This document shows positions 13,101 to 28,100 of a stretch of 64,000 nucleotides of DNA, piece after piece. The stretch is from Puffinus mauretanicus (lineage: Eukaryota; Chordata; Aves; Procellariiformes; Procellariidae). The position numbers and the translations under genes are program-made. How positions within the stretch are numbered: position 1 is the first letter of the stretch; every line of letters begins with the position of its first letter. Under the pieces are notes generated by a model. The model did not search any database. It was not told the DNA's origin and was given only the letters and a program-made list of their open reading frames with translations. The stretch is from NCBI GenBank assembly GCA_023333565.1, contig JAJKFH010000948.1:3174001-3238000 (forward strand), written 5' to 3'.

Positions 13101-16100
13101 AGTTTTCGATTCTCAGAGAAGTAAGGAGGGAGGTCAGCAGAACTGCTACCTTGGACTTCGGGAGGGCAGACGTTGGCCTCTTTAGGAGCCTAGTTGACAG
13201 AGTCCCTTGGGAGGCAGTCCTGAAGGGCAAAGGAGTCCAGGAAGGCTGGATGTTCTTCAAGAAGGAAATCTCAAAGGCACAGGAGCAGGATGTCCCCATG
13301 TGCCGAAAGACGAGCTGGCGGGGAAGACGACTGGCCTGGCTGAACAGAGAGCTTTGGCTGAAACTCAGGAAAAATAAGAGAGTTTATGACCTTTGGAAGA
13401 AGGGGCAGGCAACTCAGGAGGACTACAAGGATGTTGTGAGGTTATTAGGCAGGGAGAAAATTAGAAGGGCCAAAGCCCAACTAGAACTTAATCTGGCTAC
13501 TGCCATAAAAGACAATAAAAAATGTCTCTATAAATATATTAGCAACAAAAGGAGGGCTAAGGAGAATCGCCATCCTTTATTGGATGGGGGGAAACATAGT
13601 GACAAAGGATGAGGACAAGGCTGAGGTACTTAATGCCTTCTTTGCCTCAGTCTTTAATAGTAAGACCACTTGTTCTTTGGATGCCCAGCCCCCCGAGCTG
13701 GAAGACAGGGGAGCAGAATGAAGCCCCCATAATCCAAGGGGAAATGTTAGCAACCTGCTACACCACTTAGACACATACAAGTCTATGGGGCTGGATGGGA
13801 TCCACCCAAGGGTACTGAGGGAGCTGGCAGAAGTGCTTACCAATACACTTTCCATCATTTATCAGCAGTCCTGGCAAACCGGGGAGGTCCCAGCTGACTG
13901 GAGGTTAGCAAATGTGATGCCCATCTACAAGAAGGGCCAGAAGGAGGATCCGGGGAACCACAGGCCTGTCAGTCTGACCTCAGTGCCAGGGAAGATTATG
14001 GAGCAGATCACCCTGAGTGGCATGAAACGGCACGTACAGGACAACGAGGCAATCAGGCCCAGTCAGCATGGGTTTATGAAAGGTAGGTCCTGCTTGACCA
14101 ACCTGATCTCCTTCTATGACAAGATGACCCACCTAGTGGATGAGGGAAAGGCTGTGGATGTGGTCTACCTGGACTTCAGTAAGGCCTTTGACACTGTCTC
14201 CCACGGCATTCTCCTAGAGAAGCTGGCAGCTCACAGCTTAGACAGGTGCACTCTTCGCTGGGTAAAAAACTGGCTGGATGGCCGAGCCCAGAGAGTTGTG
14301 GTGAATGGAGTTAAATCCAGTTGGTGGCCGGTCACGAGCGGTGTTCCCCAGGGCTCAGTTTTGGGGCCAGTCCTGTTCAATATCTTTATCAATCATCTGG
14401 ATGAGGGGATCGAGTGCTCCCTCAGTAAGTTTGCAGAGAACACCAAGTTGGGTGGGAGTGTTGATCTGCTCAAGGGTAGGAAGGCTCTGCAGAGGGACCT
14501 GGACAGGCTGGATCGATGGGCTGAGGCCAATTGTATGAGGTTTAACAAGGCCAAGTGCTGGGTCCTGCACCTGGGTCACAACAACTCCATGCAACGCTAC
14601 AAGCTTGGGGAAGAGTGGCTGGAAAGCCACCTGGGTGAAAAGGACCTGGGGGTGCTGGTTGGCAGCCGGCTGAATATGAGCCAGCAGTGTGCCCAAGTGG
14701 CCAAGAAGGCCAACAGCATCCTGGCCTGTATCAGAAATAGTGTGGCCAGCAGGAGTAGGGAATCACAGGGAAGTGATCATGCCCCTGTACTCGGCACTGG
14801 TGAGGCCGCACCTCGAACACTGTGTTCAGTTTTGGGCCCCTCACAACAAGAAAGACATTGAGGTGCTGGAGTATTTCCAAAGAAGAGCAACAAAGCTGGT
14901 GAAGGGTCTAGAGCACAAGTCTTATGAGGAGCGGCTGACGGAACTGGGACTGTTTAGCCTGGAGAAAAGGAGGTTCAGGGGAGACCTTATCGCTCTCTAC
15001 AACTACCTGAAAGGAGGTTGTAGCGAGGTAGTGTCAGTCTCGTCTCCCAAGTAATAAGCAATAGGACAAGAGGAAATGGCCTCAACTTGTGCCACATGAG
15101 GTTTAGATTGGATATTAGGAAAAATTTCTTCACCGAAAGGGCTGTCAGGCCTTGGAACAGGCTGCCCAGGGAAGTGGTTGAGTCACCATCCCTGGAGGTA
15201 TTTAAAAGATGTGTAGACATGGCGCTCAGGGACATGGTTTAGTGGTGGACTTGGCAGTGTTAGGTTAACGGTTGGACTCGATGATCTTAAAGGTCTTTTT
15301 CAACCTGAACAATTCTATGATTCTATGATTCTATTCTATGACTTCCACAGATAATGCCTTTAGTGAAAAGCTGGTAATGGAAACATTTTATGGAAACAAA
15401 TTCATGTTAAAGTGAAAATGTATTTTTAATAACTAATCTTTATCAAAGGAGGATAAGTAACTAAGACACTGTGAGGTCTTCATTTATGTATGAACATAAA
15501 CTTATTTATGTATGAACATAAACTCATTTATGTATAAACACACCCAAATATCAGATATAAAGTTTTATAATTATTACAATACATAATCACACTCAGTAAG
15601 AATCCTTAAATATCCCATAATTTGGTGACATCTTCCCAAGCCTCCTAATGATTTGCTTTAAATCAAGCCAACTCAATATTTTTGACAACTCAGTTTTAAC
15701 CAGGTCTCCTTTAGGCTCCTTTTGTTTTAAAGAAATGGAAAATTATGAAATCTCCCTCTTTTATTGTTACCGCTTAAAGAATGAAAAGTACTGAGGTTCA
15801 TGTCACTTAACTTTAGTTCTTGAAAATTAGACATCCAGTCTTAGTCTGTCATTTGGAAGCTGTTTATAAAGACCAAGGCACATCCATGGAGTGATTTATA
15901 TACCTGTTGTAGGTGGCTAGATGAAGATAATCTGGGGAGTTACAGAATACACTGTATCACCTTCCCTCCTATGTTAGTGTGCAACAAGGGAATAATGTTC
16001 CCTTGATAATGTTTTATGACACAAAATTAAAAACATATTGATCTATCCACAGCAATAAAAAGTTCTAAAGTTCTTCTGAAATAACGTAAAATATGCACTT

Positions 16101-19100
16101 TTGAGTAGAACAACTATCTTTTTGATATTGACATGAATTTCACATGCAACACTTTGAAGCATTTTTAAAATCAAGAAACTTTATTTAAACCCTTACAATA
16201 CTTTCTGCGTATAAGCAGTAAATATATTCCATTAACTATAAAAATTCTAACCATTCTTTAAAAGCAAGGCGGATTTTTACCTGAAAATGTAAAGAAGATT
16301 TCATTCTGTAGACTTCCTCTCTGCATTTTTACATGATGGCATTCTGACTTAATTAATGTAACCTCACAAGAAATTTCAGCAACAAGTTTGCTTAGTATCT
16401 GAAGCAATGCTTTCTCAAAAGAAGTATTATGAGAACTGTTGCAGGGGGCTGCGTGATACCGGGCTGTGAACTCATAGTAATTTTTAGGATCAGAATAAGC
16501 TGCAGGAAAATATGTGGAAGATGATGAGGAACATATATGAAATAAAAAGAAGAAAAGTAATTTGTGTATTTGAAAATAAAATTGCCAGTTTAAATCCTTA
16601 ATTTATAAACAAAGCCTATTTTGCACCCCTAGAGAATTTTTAATTATAAAATAGTGTATGCTGGGCCAGCTGGAAACACTTAAGAGATTTTTACAAGTCG
16701 ACATTCTTATTTATATCCATAGGTAAGTCTTACTCTTTATTATTGTAATTTTTTAATTTTTAAATCAACAGGAGATTACAGTAAAGGGATCAGGATTATG
16801 AAAGCTAAGGTTCAGCATACAAAATACCCTTTAGTAAGTGACACAATATTTCGTCTCGCACATTATGGCCAGTTATAGTTGTATGTTATATATTTTTTAG
16901 TCAACTATCACAAAAGTATTTTAAAGGGCTTAAAAACTGAATCCTCTTCCCCAGAGATCAATAGAGGATGCAGCTAATAAGATGAACAGGAATTCCTTCT
17001 CTGTGAGCAGAAGTAACTGAAGAAGATTCCATATAGGTATGAAATATACTTTTATGGATGGATCAATTATTTCACCTTTACTGCGAAGCTAAATGCACAC
17101 CTGGGCATCTTTTACAAATAAGCCAATGTACCATAAAATGCATGTTTCTAGCTGTTTCATGATAACCATGCTACTTACCCAAAGCTGAAGATCAACAGAG
17201 CACAATGTTAAATAGAAAATAGGAATAAAAGAATGAAGAACAGTGGTCATGGTGTGCGTATAATCACAGAAAGGAGAAGGGGGCAGTGGGGAAGAAAGGA
17301 CAAAGGAATAGAAACTAAACCAGCTGAAAGGAGAAGCAGAACATACAAAATATGGCAATACCCAATTAAGGCAGCTCATTAGATCCTCTACCTTGTTTTT
17401 GCCTCCCCCATTTCCTTTCCCTTGCTGCTGCATATTCCAGATTTTTTTGTATACAAGTATGAAACCTGAATTTTGTATGCTAACATTCAGATTGGATCCT
17501 TAGTGAAGGATGTAAGTCTGCATTACTGAAAACTGTAAACTTTTCCATCAAAATTGTTTCAAAGAAACTTTTTCCTTTCCAGTTCTGTGAAGCAAGCTAG
17601 CTGCTAAAAGTCATGGTTATTCTGTATGAAGGCTACCGTGACAAAGCAAAATTAATTTACATCAGAGGTTAATTTAGGTTATTGTGCTCTACCATGTTTC
17701 TAAATGATCACTGGTACGCATTTTAAATTCAAGATCAGACATAGTTCCTACTGAAGGCAATAGGAGCTCTTGCCTACATCTCCACAAGAATAAAATATCC
17801 TTTAAAGAAAAAAAGGAGAGCTAGTAATGAATAAATGATTTTGCCTTTACAATCTTTCACTTTATCAAAGACTTTTTACCTGCTGACAGAAGGAAATGTA
17901 ATCAGAACACGAGAGAATAAGCTATAAATATTACATCATTAAATGATACGTATTTAAAAAATAGGTAATAATTAAGGCATTAACATGTGTGAAATAAATC
18001 CATACGGCTGTGCTAAAATTAATCTCATAAAGAATAATTCAGTTTAAAATTATACTATTTTAATGCTATTAAGGATTACCCAGTTTGTTACATTTCATTA
18101 TGTTTTACATTTCGGTTTTTTAAAAAGAACTGTATTCATAAGTTTCTCAGTCAGCCACTGAGCATCATTTAAGGCGCTGCAAATGACATTAAATGAACTG
18201 CTTGGTAGTAACTAATATTAAAAACAATATCCCAGAGAAACAGAATGTCTTTATCTCTGCAAATTAAATTCTAAATAAGCCTACTTACTTATTTAAAAAT
18301 AGCACACACATTTTAAAAATAAAACTTCTTCAAGGCAACAACACACTTACCAGGATTGATAACTTACCATAAATAAGATATTTTATTACAAGTTTTTTAT
18401 CAGGTTGCATTGCTGTTAGCTTATAAACAATGGAACAAGTGTAAACTCCACTCAGGTTGAAGTGTCTCAATACTAAAGTTCCTGTTGGTGATATTTGCAC
18501 ACTGCTATTTTCTAGTAAACACAAAAATGAAATAAATTTAGTTGTCATCATGAGAAAATGCAGAAAGTAAGGGTCCAAATGGTTATTTACGGTTAAGCTG
18601 TGCACAAAATAATAATATTAGGGATTCAGCTGAAGGCACAGGACTCAGAAACTGAAGCTGATTGGGTGTCACTCAGTTCAGCATTACACAAATATGTCTT
18701 ATTGCTACTGTGTTTTTAAGTATTGGTTGACAAAGCAGTCCTAGAAACCTGTTTTCATTTGATCTCAGACATCTATTGTTCTCTCCACTAACCACTTCCA
18801 AGAGCAAAGAACTCTCAGGAAAAAAGGACAAAGTGGGCAAATAATCTCTTTTTATACCTCTATATAGTCAAACTGACTACTAACCTTTCAGTCTTCAGGA
18901 ACTGCCTCATTAATTAGCTGCTGGTGGTGTATAAAATGCAGTAAACTTCAAAGTAGGCAAGACAGGAAGTTCAAGTTAAGCAAGTGTTGTGTAACAGACC
19001 TTCAAAAAAAAATTATATGTATATGCCAAAGTGGGAATCATGTATGTTTAAGACTGTAAAATAATCCTTCTGTATGGAAAGATATGCATTGTTACAGTGG

Positions 19101-22100
19101 CCAAAGTCTTAACACAACTCCTTAGTTCAAGGCAGAGAGGAAGCAGGATCCTACTTCAAAGGACAAATCATGAGCATAGTTCTTTAACTAGTTTTTTAAA
19201 GAGAAAGGAAAGCACTGCTTAAGGTCAGATTTGGGCACTGATAAGGAGCCATACAGTTGTCCCATGTAGCCTGCATGTGGATTACATGATGACAGTTGAT
19301 GAGTCCTCTCCTGACTTGAGAAGTCCTCAGACAGTAACAATATAGATATGGGTTTCTCAAGTAGTAATATGCAGCCCATCTTGCTGGCAGCTGTCAGAGA
19401 AAACCTTGGGAACCACTAGAGTCGATTATAATAGACTTCAAGGTAAAATACTCACTTTGATAAAATATTTTGAGAATGGATTTTTGTTTCCATTTTCAGA
19501 TGCCAAAAAAAAAAAAACAACACTTTTTAACATCCTAAATAAGTTAGACCTTTTATGTAGATGATGGAAGCTTAGACAATTAGTGTGGTGCGAAAGCAGC
19601 ACATTTTTAGACTAAAAAAATCAATGCTAAGGACATGAGATCTATACTACATGCATCGTAGGGCTTTTACTTCAGACCAGTCCTAATCTGGTTTTACAGA
19701 TTCAGCATACATTATTTCTCGAAGCAAACCTTTCCAATTAGCTTCATCCAAAAGGAATCTACTTCGTGCACTCAAAGACCAGACCATGATCCAAACAAAA
19801 TGTGGTAAGTGGGTACAGTCAAGCAATTAACTTCAAAGCCACACTCCTATTCAAACTAACATGTTACTATCGATGCACGCTTATTTTCCTGGTATGTGAT
19901 TTTAAGAAAGATATTGGGGAAAAAATAGCCTGATTGAGGTGCATCTTTTTACATACTTGGCAGGAGGGTGTAGGACAACTTTGTTCCTCAAGAAACCATT
20001 TAATCTTTTAATTAATTTAATTTTGTCATATATATCACTGTGTTTAAAAAAAAAAATCAAGTGCTGGTAAAAAAGAGTACTATTAAAAAGACTGAAAGTG
20101 CAAATTCTTTGGTAAGAATGGTTTGGGATTCCTTATCAGCCTAGGCTCTCACATTAATGGCACACTGTCTTTCATTTTTTGGATGATGAAGAGGTTTTTA
20201 ATCTGATGATGATTAAAACTCAGGATGCTAAGTCTATAAACCAGGATGTCATTTGCTACTGTATGCTGGAATAGCTATCAGATTAATATTGTCAGAAAAC
20301 CAGCATAGATTTAAGAACTATAGTTCTGAGCTTTGGCATATGCTTTTGGCCTCTGTGTGGGCCAAAAGCAACAACACCGTTAGCTGATTGGATAGCTGGA
20401 GCACCTTTAAAATATACCATAGACAGTGTTGCTATACTTATAAAATGCATTACTGAACCGCAAAGATGACACGAAGTCTGCAAAAGACAAAGCTTGGAAA
20501 TCAGTGAAGAGATCTGGTCACAAATGTTTTTTGAAAGTACATCATCAGAAATGGAAAAGTGTTCTTCTGATGGATTGAGTCACTGAGTTTATTATAGAAT
20601 TTTATCCTATCTTGAACAATGAATGCTTCATATGTTACGGTGACTAAATCCCTTGACTTTCCATACCCTTGTATAATTATATTTAAAACAAAGTGTTCCT
20701 ATATTTTAGTTTCTCTGCTTACTAAACTTAAAACCAACAGATTGATTCTCCTTCCAGTTCTTTCAGTCCAAAAAAGTTACTCCCCATCCTCCCACCCCAT
20801 CTTTTATTCAGACCAGTTTTACAGTAGACCAACTTCTGTACTTTGAAATTATATGTTAAGAACAAAAGTAAATGACAGCAGAATCAGGCCAATGGACTTT
20901 TCAGAAACAGATTTTTCAGACATTAAGAAACAGCTATCAATCCAGGTCATAAATTCTAATCTTCAGATTAAACTACTGAGCATGTTCAAATTTAAATATG
21001 CAATATCAGTGCAATTCAGTGATGAATTATACATGTACAGGAACAAAAGCTAACACAGTATATAATAAACTTGAGTTCACCTGAAAAGTTTCTTAGGAAT
21101 GAAACATACTCTGTTTTGTAGTCCAGACAGGACTCTGACAGTCTCTCAGGAAACGTGTAAGTGATGTATCAGTTATAAGGATAGCATGAATATACAGATA
21201 CACACATCTTACTAAAAGCAGGTTCATATTTCTTCTGATTCTTTCCTTTCCTGTCCACAGAAGAACTGTTTGATATACCAATGATAGGTTTTAGAATATC
21301 TGGGGTTTAGCTTGTATTTGAGAGGCTAAGTGCAGTATTTAATTAGTCAGTCGCTTTGTTTTACAAAACTATAGTACACACTTTTTTCAGTCCTATGAAA
21401 GGATAGTCACAATCTTCCGACACAAATATTCCTTCTATGCATATATTAGGTGGCAATGTGTATGAAAAGCAGTAGATTTCCTGTAAATCCAAATTCCTAG
21501 GTTCATTTTCACCAAACTGGAACCCACTTATTCCAATGTCTGCATTGGGACATAAAGATCAAAATGCTTTCTCTTTTTTGTTCTATTTAGCTGTTCAGAA
21601 CAACATCAAAAATGCTGTTTTATGCAGTAAAACTTTAAGATCCAGAACATAAGAATCAATTATTTTAAAGTTTTTTTCCTCCATTTAAAGTGTATTTTGA
21701 AAAACTCTTATTCTCAACCAGCCCAACAGCTGTTTAAAAACTTAAGAGTACAATTGCCAGGTCTTAGTACAAAAGAGTCACTATGCTAAGTAAAGAAAAA
21801 CGACTTGCTAATTTTAAAGTTGTAATGATTTTAAATTACATTTTGTGCAGTCTTTAATTTTTCATTACTCTTTCAACTCCACATAAGTGGACTGGAACTA
21901 CCTGTGAACAAAGCTGCTTGTTCAAAAAACAGAACAGTTTTTTAATGGCTACAGAAAGAAAAGTGTTTACTGCTCTTTGTGAGCTTTTACTGTAGTCATG
22001 ATGTTTGATGTATATAGCTAGACAGACTTTTGGGTCACAAAACACCTTCTTAGGGTGTGTGTCAAGGGCTGGTGTGCCTGAAAGAGAATCTGATTTTTCT

Positions 22101-25100
22101 AACTATGACAGATAGTACAATGAAAGATAGGCTCTCTTCCTACAGATTTTATACTTAAATAATTGCATTTATTTTGAAGCATTCCAAGAAGCACTATTTT
22201 GTTAGCCTTTCCTAAAACCTGATTCACAATTCTACATTTCCACTGAAAGGATTCTTTTCTTTCCTACAACTATACTGAAAAGGTATGAAATAATGTATCA
22301 AGCAAGGTTCATGAATCCTAATTTCCTACTGTTATGGAAATTTGCTATGATAGATATTAGAAGACTAACTAGTCACACTGAAACCCAGATGATTTTTACC
22401 ACTTAGAGGGGATTACACCTGTTCTAAAAGGAGGCCGAATGATCAAATTCTTTTACACAGGAAACATTTCATGAGCTAGAAACTTTAAATAGCTTTTTGT
22501 CTGTTTATACTTTCTTTTCTCTGAGTCAAAAAAAAAAAGAATGTGACACAGCCCTAGGAGACTAAGCAGTATCTTTGTCGTATTTACCCAAAATTGTGGT
22601 GACTGAAGCTGAAGTCCTCTCATTACCACTTTTTAAAAATAATTCTTCTAAAACCTCTCTCATCCCTATAGAAAGTTATTTCAGGAAAACACAAGTTTTC
22701 TTCTCTTGCTGAAATGTTTTTTGCCCAGCTGCTGCTGATTTTAGTACACCTGAAGTTGCCACAGCGCCAAGAACCTCTGCCACCATAGCTTCTTTGCTAG
22801 TGAACCAAGGTTGACATAGCAACTTGGGATACTACTGAAGCAATCTGCCTGAAGAGATTTAAACCTGTCAACTGGAAGAAGTCTGAGGTCTCCACGATCT
22901 TCTGTTCTACACTGTTGAAACTGCAGTTTGAGTAAACAGAAGCCAGAGGAGTGAAACGGACAATTTTTGTTAATTGTGAATCAGGAGGTTGTCTTCTGTC
23001 TGATCAGATTAAACTCAGTACTTAAACACATGACAATATACCTGATACTGTGTCTGACATGCATCACAGACTGGGCATCAAAATGTATCAGTTACAATGC
23101 AGGATACTCAGCTAACCAGAATATATCCATTCCAAGGGACACTAACAGTTTCATGTAAAATGACATAGCCCACAGGCTTAAGTATAAGCAAAACCACCTA
23201 TACCACTTTGAGGCAAAGAATACTAAAAATTTCTTCTGAGGGCGAAGTCTGTTATCAGATTCAGAGCAAAAACACAGTGTAGTATTAGATGTCATATAAA
23301 TGTGAAATGCTCTACTATGAAGGTTAGCATGTAGAGGATTAAGAATGAAGAATCACAATGGTGTAAATGGTTTTTTCAGATTGTGTAACAGGAAAAGTTT
23401 CTTGCAAATATGAGACCAAGGACAGTGTTCTGACAGACAGCAGTATAGACTAAGAGGAAAGCAAATAGGTCTTGGAAACACTGCCATTGTAAAAGGATGA
23501 ATGGTTCAAAACTAAATTGTAAACTAAAATAAGAGATTAAACAGGTTTATAAATTCATCACAATGCTTATTGTCCTTTTTAAAAATGAAATTACACTAAA
23601 TGATAAATGAGACATACACAGAAGGAAAGAAAAAAAACAGAACTCAGGTTCCCGGCTCAGACTTGGAAAGATATTGCTGATGAGCCAGTCATGATCTCTA
23701 AGCAATCCTAGTTATGTGAGAAAAATAACATATGTACAAGTAGCCCAACATACTCCATGCAGAAACAATGATTTGGGGTTTTCATGCCATACTAGCAGAT
23801 TAGGTCAATGATTTCATTAGAGGCATCTTTCTGAAAAAGAATGTTTAAATTGTCCATGAGCAGATTAACCAGAAGTTGAAGCTGGCAAGGGATGTGAAGG
23901 GCCAACAGAAACACATGCAACTGAGAAAGAGCAATAAAAATATTGTCCCCAGGCTGAATGGGGCTGAATGACCTAGTTACAAATGTCATGGAAAACACTG
24001 AGGTACGCAACGCCCCTTTTGTTTCACTCATTCCTAGCAAGGGCTCCTTTCCAGCCCTGCCTCAGGCTCTACCAGAGTTTAAGGGAGATGCTACAGGGAG
24101 AGAGAAGTGTGGTGTTAGGGACTTGCTTAAGCGAGCTGGACATATACAAGTTTATAGACCAGAATGAGATATATCTGAGGATGCTGAGGGACCTGACTAA
24201 TTAATGACTGTTATCTATTTTGATGGTGATGAGGTCCCCAATGACCAGAAAGACCAAAAAAATACATCCATCGTAAAAATAGGCAAGGAAGAAGACCCAG
24301 GGAATCACAGGTCAGCCATCCTCCCCTCAGGCCCTGCAAAGATGATACAACTGCTGGAAGTCATTTCCAGACGCATGAATGCCAAGACAGTGATAGAGAA
24401 CAAGCAGCATCAATTTGCCATTGGCAAATCATGGCTGACCAGCCTGACTGTCTTCTGGAATAAAATGACAGCCTCTGAGGATGAGGTGAAAGCAGTAGAT
24501 GTCATATACTCTGAAAGCCTTTAGCAAGGATTTCAGTATGGTCGTCCATCACATCCTTGTAGCCCCACTATGGACATATGGACTAGATGAGTGGAATACA
24601 AGATGGATGAAAAACTGTCTGCATTGTCATTTTGAAGATTGGTCTACCTAGCAGCCAGTTTTGAAGAGCTCTCCTCAGGGCTGATAAAAGGACGAAAACT
24701 GCTTAACATCTTTATCAGTGGCCTACACCACAGGACTGAATGCCTTCTTGTCCAGTATGCAAAAGACATCAAATTGGCAGGGGGACTGATACACTACAAG
24801 ACATTGCTGCCAGTCAGTGGGACCTTGCACAACTAGAGAGACAGTGTGCCAGAAACCTCATGAAGTTCAACAGTAATAAATGCAAAGTCCTACACCTGAA
24901 ACAGAGTAAGAGCAGCAACATATGCAGATGGGGACCAGCCATGACTTGGGAGCAGCCCTGCAAAAATGTACCTGGGAGTCCTGACGGAATTTATATCCAA
25001 CATGAATCAGAAACACACTTTTGCAGCAGTGAGGGCTAACTGCATACTGGGCTGCATTAGCAACAGTAAATCCAGCAGGTCAAAAAAAGTGATTATTCTC

Positions 25101-28100
25101 TCCCTCCTCGGCACTCATTGGGCGCTCTGGAACACTGTGTCCAGTTTTGACTCCTCAGTTTAAGACAGATAACTAACAGACTGGAGCAAGTCAACAAGAA
25201 GGTTTTCTGAGATGATTAGGGAGTTGGAGCATAGGACAAGAGCCAGAGAAAACTGGGATTTTTACCCTAGAGAAGTCTAAGGAGGGAATTGCAGTCCTTC
25301 ACTACCTAAGAGGAGATACAGGGAAGAATAACCCATACTTTTTAAGAGGTGCACCACAAAAGGACAAGCAGCAACAATGATAAGTTGCAATAAGGGAAAT
25401 TATGACTGAAAATAAGAAAAAAAGATAACAGGTTGCACAGAGACAGAAAGACAGAAAATCTCCAAGGATAGAGATTCCCCAAACTCAAGTGGTCAAGGCC
25501 CTGAGCAACTATATATCTGAAGGTAGTCTGTCATTGAGCAGGCAGTTGAGCTAGACCACACCGCCCATCATCCTACTATTCTATCCTTGCAGAACACTCC
25601 CAGCTGTCTCTCAATGCAGCAAAGAATGTCATCGTCAGCCTCTGTTGCATGCAACGTGCCCTGCTCCGTCTAGTACTCTTTAGAAATGGCACCATTCTTT
25701 ATAGAGATCTGAAAATGTGTTTTAGTTTGGTTATCTCACCCCTTTCTTTCTGAAAAGTGAAAGTTAATTTATATGATATACATACTAACACTTGCAAAGT
25801 ATCCTCAATTACTTCTCCATTTACATTTCCACCCTTATAACCCTCATGCTGCTTTGGGGGTGGGGAGCGGGGGAAAGGGGAGAGGGTGTGGGGGGACATG
25901 TAAGAAAATAAATCTTTACCTGAAGAAAGACCACCACGTGGTCCATTCCACTGGAATATTGGATCAATCAGTTCTAAGTTTCGCAGATGATTTGTAAGAC
26001 ATAAAATACGTGGACTGTTGTGATTCAGCTTGACATAAACTTTAACTGAAAAAAAAATTATCATTAGCATCAAGTATTTTTCAATAGTATCCTAACAGTG
26101 AGCTATATAAATTTCAAGACAGTGGTTCAACAATGATCTTGAATGGAGTTCTAATTTTGGGACTGGTTCTGTTACCTCTACCATCAAAATGAAATACAAA
26201 ATAGAGAGCAGGTTTGTTTTCTGTGGAAAATAAAATGAAGAAAATTCTTTCTAGTTCTAGGATTATCTGGTTGTGTAAACAAGAAGCACAGTGCACTGTA
26301 ACATCCTCCTGAATGGAGTATGTCACTTAGTAGGTTCTCACAAGCATGGGCTTCTGCAGTGTTCTGTCTCAATTGGTCTCCAACACACACATGGAGAGAG
26401 TGAAGTTGCAGGATACTCAGACTTGAAAGCTTGCTGTTTCCATTCTATTAGCAATTACCTTTTACCAGTGTATGATGTATTTGCTTAAAAATGGTTTAGT
26501 GTTGTAGCTCACTAAATGTGAGCTGTCTATTGTTTAATTCAGACATAATGAGATAGGAAGCAAACTGAGTAAGGTAAGGATTTACTTTGTCTTTTCCCAC
26601 GGTAAAGCAGGTGTGCATCTCTTGTATGCGATTTGTAGCACACAGGTGCTTCTAGATCTCTAGTTGTTTCTAAAAGCTACAATTGGTGTAGTCATAATCA
26701 TTTCCATAATATGCAGGATTTCAGTGTGTACAATTTGTTTTATTTCCCTTCCCACTGACATTCTGCAAAGCATTTGTCCTCTTCAGAAGCACGGGATGCT
26801 AGATATTTATGATCTAGTGAGATCTAAACTTGAATATACCATGCTCTGTATACCCTAATGCCACTGAAAAGCTACAACCAGTATAAAACATTACAGCTAC
26901 TACACTTGTGATTTGGAGAATCTGACTAATAATTCAAACTGAATCAAATAAGCAAATTACCACAATGTTACCTTACCATTGACTATTTCAGATTCCCTGC
27001 AAGTGGAAAACAGTTTAAGTATTTGTTGCAGGAAGCGATTAATGCTCTGAAAAACAGCTTTCACTTTTCCATTGTGGCAACTGGCGGTAATGCCACCACA
27101 GTTTTCTCTCCTCTTCAAGTATGATTGTTCGCTTTCATTAAAAAAATGAAAAGCCACTTACATTCATATTACAGTATTAATTTTTTTGAACAGAATAAAG
27201 ACTTAGATATAACATTTAATACATAAGAATAACTTCAGCATTTTGATAGTCTTAAGATCAGGAGATATGTCCATCCCAACTAATAATCGTTTTTTTTACA
27301 GTAGCTTATATTGCAGAAAACAGCAAAGTATATATTTTCAATTGTACAATAGTATGTCATGGAAATAAATGTCATTTACAGGTGGTATTTCAGTTTTTAA
27401 CCCCAAAGCATGAAAATTAATATGAATTCTACATGTTAATGCAACTGCCAATACAATTAGTCTTTTTCCATTGCAAATCTTTATACTTTTTTTCAAAGTA
27501 TAATTGACTGGCTTTAGTAACATTGCATATCTCTCCCACTTCACATTTTGTTTTTTATTTCCTCCAGGTCGCTTTGTTCTGCCTTGTAGCAATATTAAAA
27601 AAAAATACATATCCATAATAAAAAGTAACAGAATTATGGTGTCATTATTACAATAACCTGCCAAGATGGTAAATTCTGTCCCGGCACTGTAAATTTCCAT
27701 GACAGTTTTGTAAACATGTGTCAGAGGAATAATATAACAGAAAGGCATATGATAGAAAATAACGGCTGAAAAAATATCTACCAGGTATAACCTTATTATT
27801 CTTCTTTCAAAATAAAGTCTTACTCTTTCAGTTAAAGTTCTTTGCTACTTTTCTTATTTGTTCATATCTCTCTATTATAAAAATATTTACCTTAGATAGT
27901 GATCCAAGAAATAACATTTATCTCAGGTATTTTAAAAGTGCAGGATTTTAATACTGTAGCATTGTATTTAGCCAAATTTTGGTGAAAAAAACCCTCAAAA
28001 TAGAGATGTTGCCCAGCGTCTCAGAAGAACACTGGAGCCAAGTCTAGTATACTCACAATGGTCTGTCCCAGAGAAGGTGGAAATATTCTTTATTAATACT

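Larger units (their letters stand above)
12990..15341 (+). mobile_element. CR1 non-LTR retrotransposon, 5'-truncated, RT region (copy A)
   Basis: A CR1 LINE that begins in the C-terminal part of the endonuclease and runs through the reverse transcriptase to the 3' end. It closes with an AT-rich 3' UTR and repeats of ATTCTATG at 15312-15341. Traces in order are [10 protein letters not shown] at about 13030, [12 protein letters not shown] near 13560, motif [14 protein letters not shown] at about 14160, motif [12 protein letters not shown] at about 14340, and [14 protein letters not shown] at about 14830. It is broken by frameshifts near 13610 and by a 10-nt insertion near 14767 relative to the copy at 43716. 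The truncated 5' end is typical of CR1. Confidence 0.95.
11392..16280 (-). other. ZPBP intron 5
   Basis: A 4.9-kb phase-1 intron dominated by a 2.35-kb CR1 copy at 12990-15341, inserted opposite to the gene. The rest is AT-rich with nothing recognised. Confidence 0.85.

Noticed and set aside
13087..13299. Reverse-strand frames within CR1 copies (also 14355-14696, 44618-44857)
   Set aside because: Antisense shadows of the CR1 reverse transcriptase.
26978..26997. 20-nt segment ESEIVNG with AG and GT flanks as ZPBP exon 2
   Set aside because: Too short and out of phase with exon 1. The 81-nt exon at 29138-29218 matches the family (KIVGS) and both phases.
27338..27748. 136-codon minus-strand frame in ZPBP intron 2
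   Set aside because: No homology I recognise. Low-complexity AT-rich sequence without suitable splice phase.
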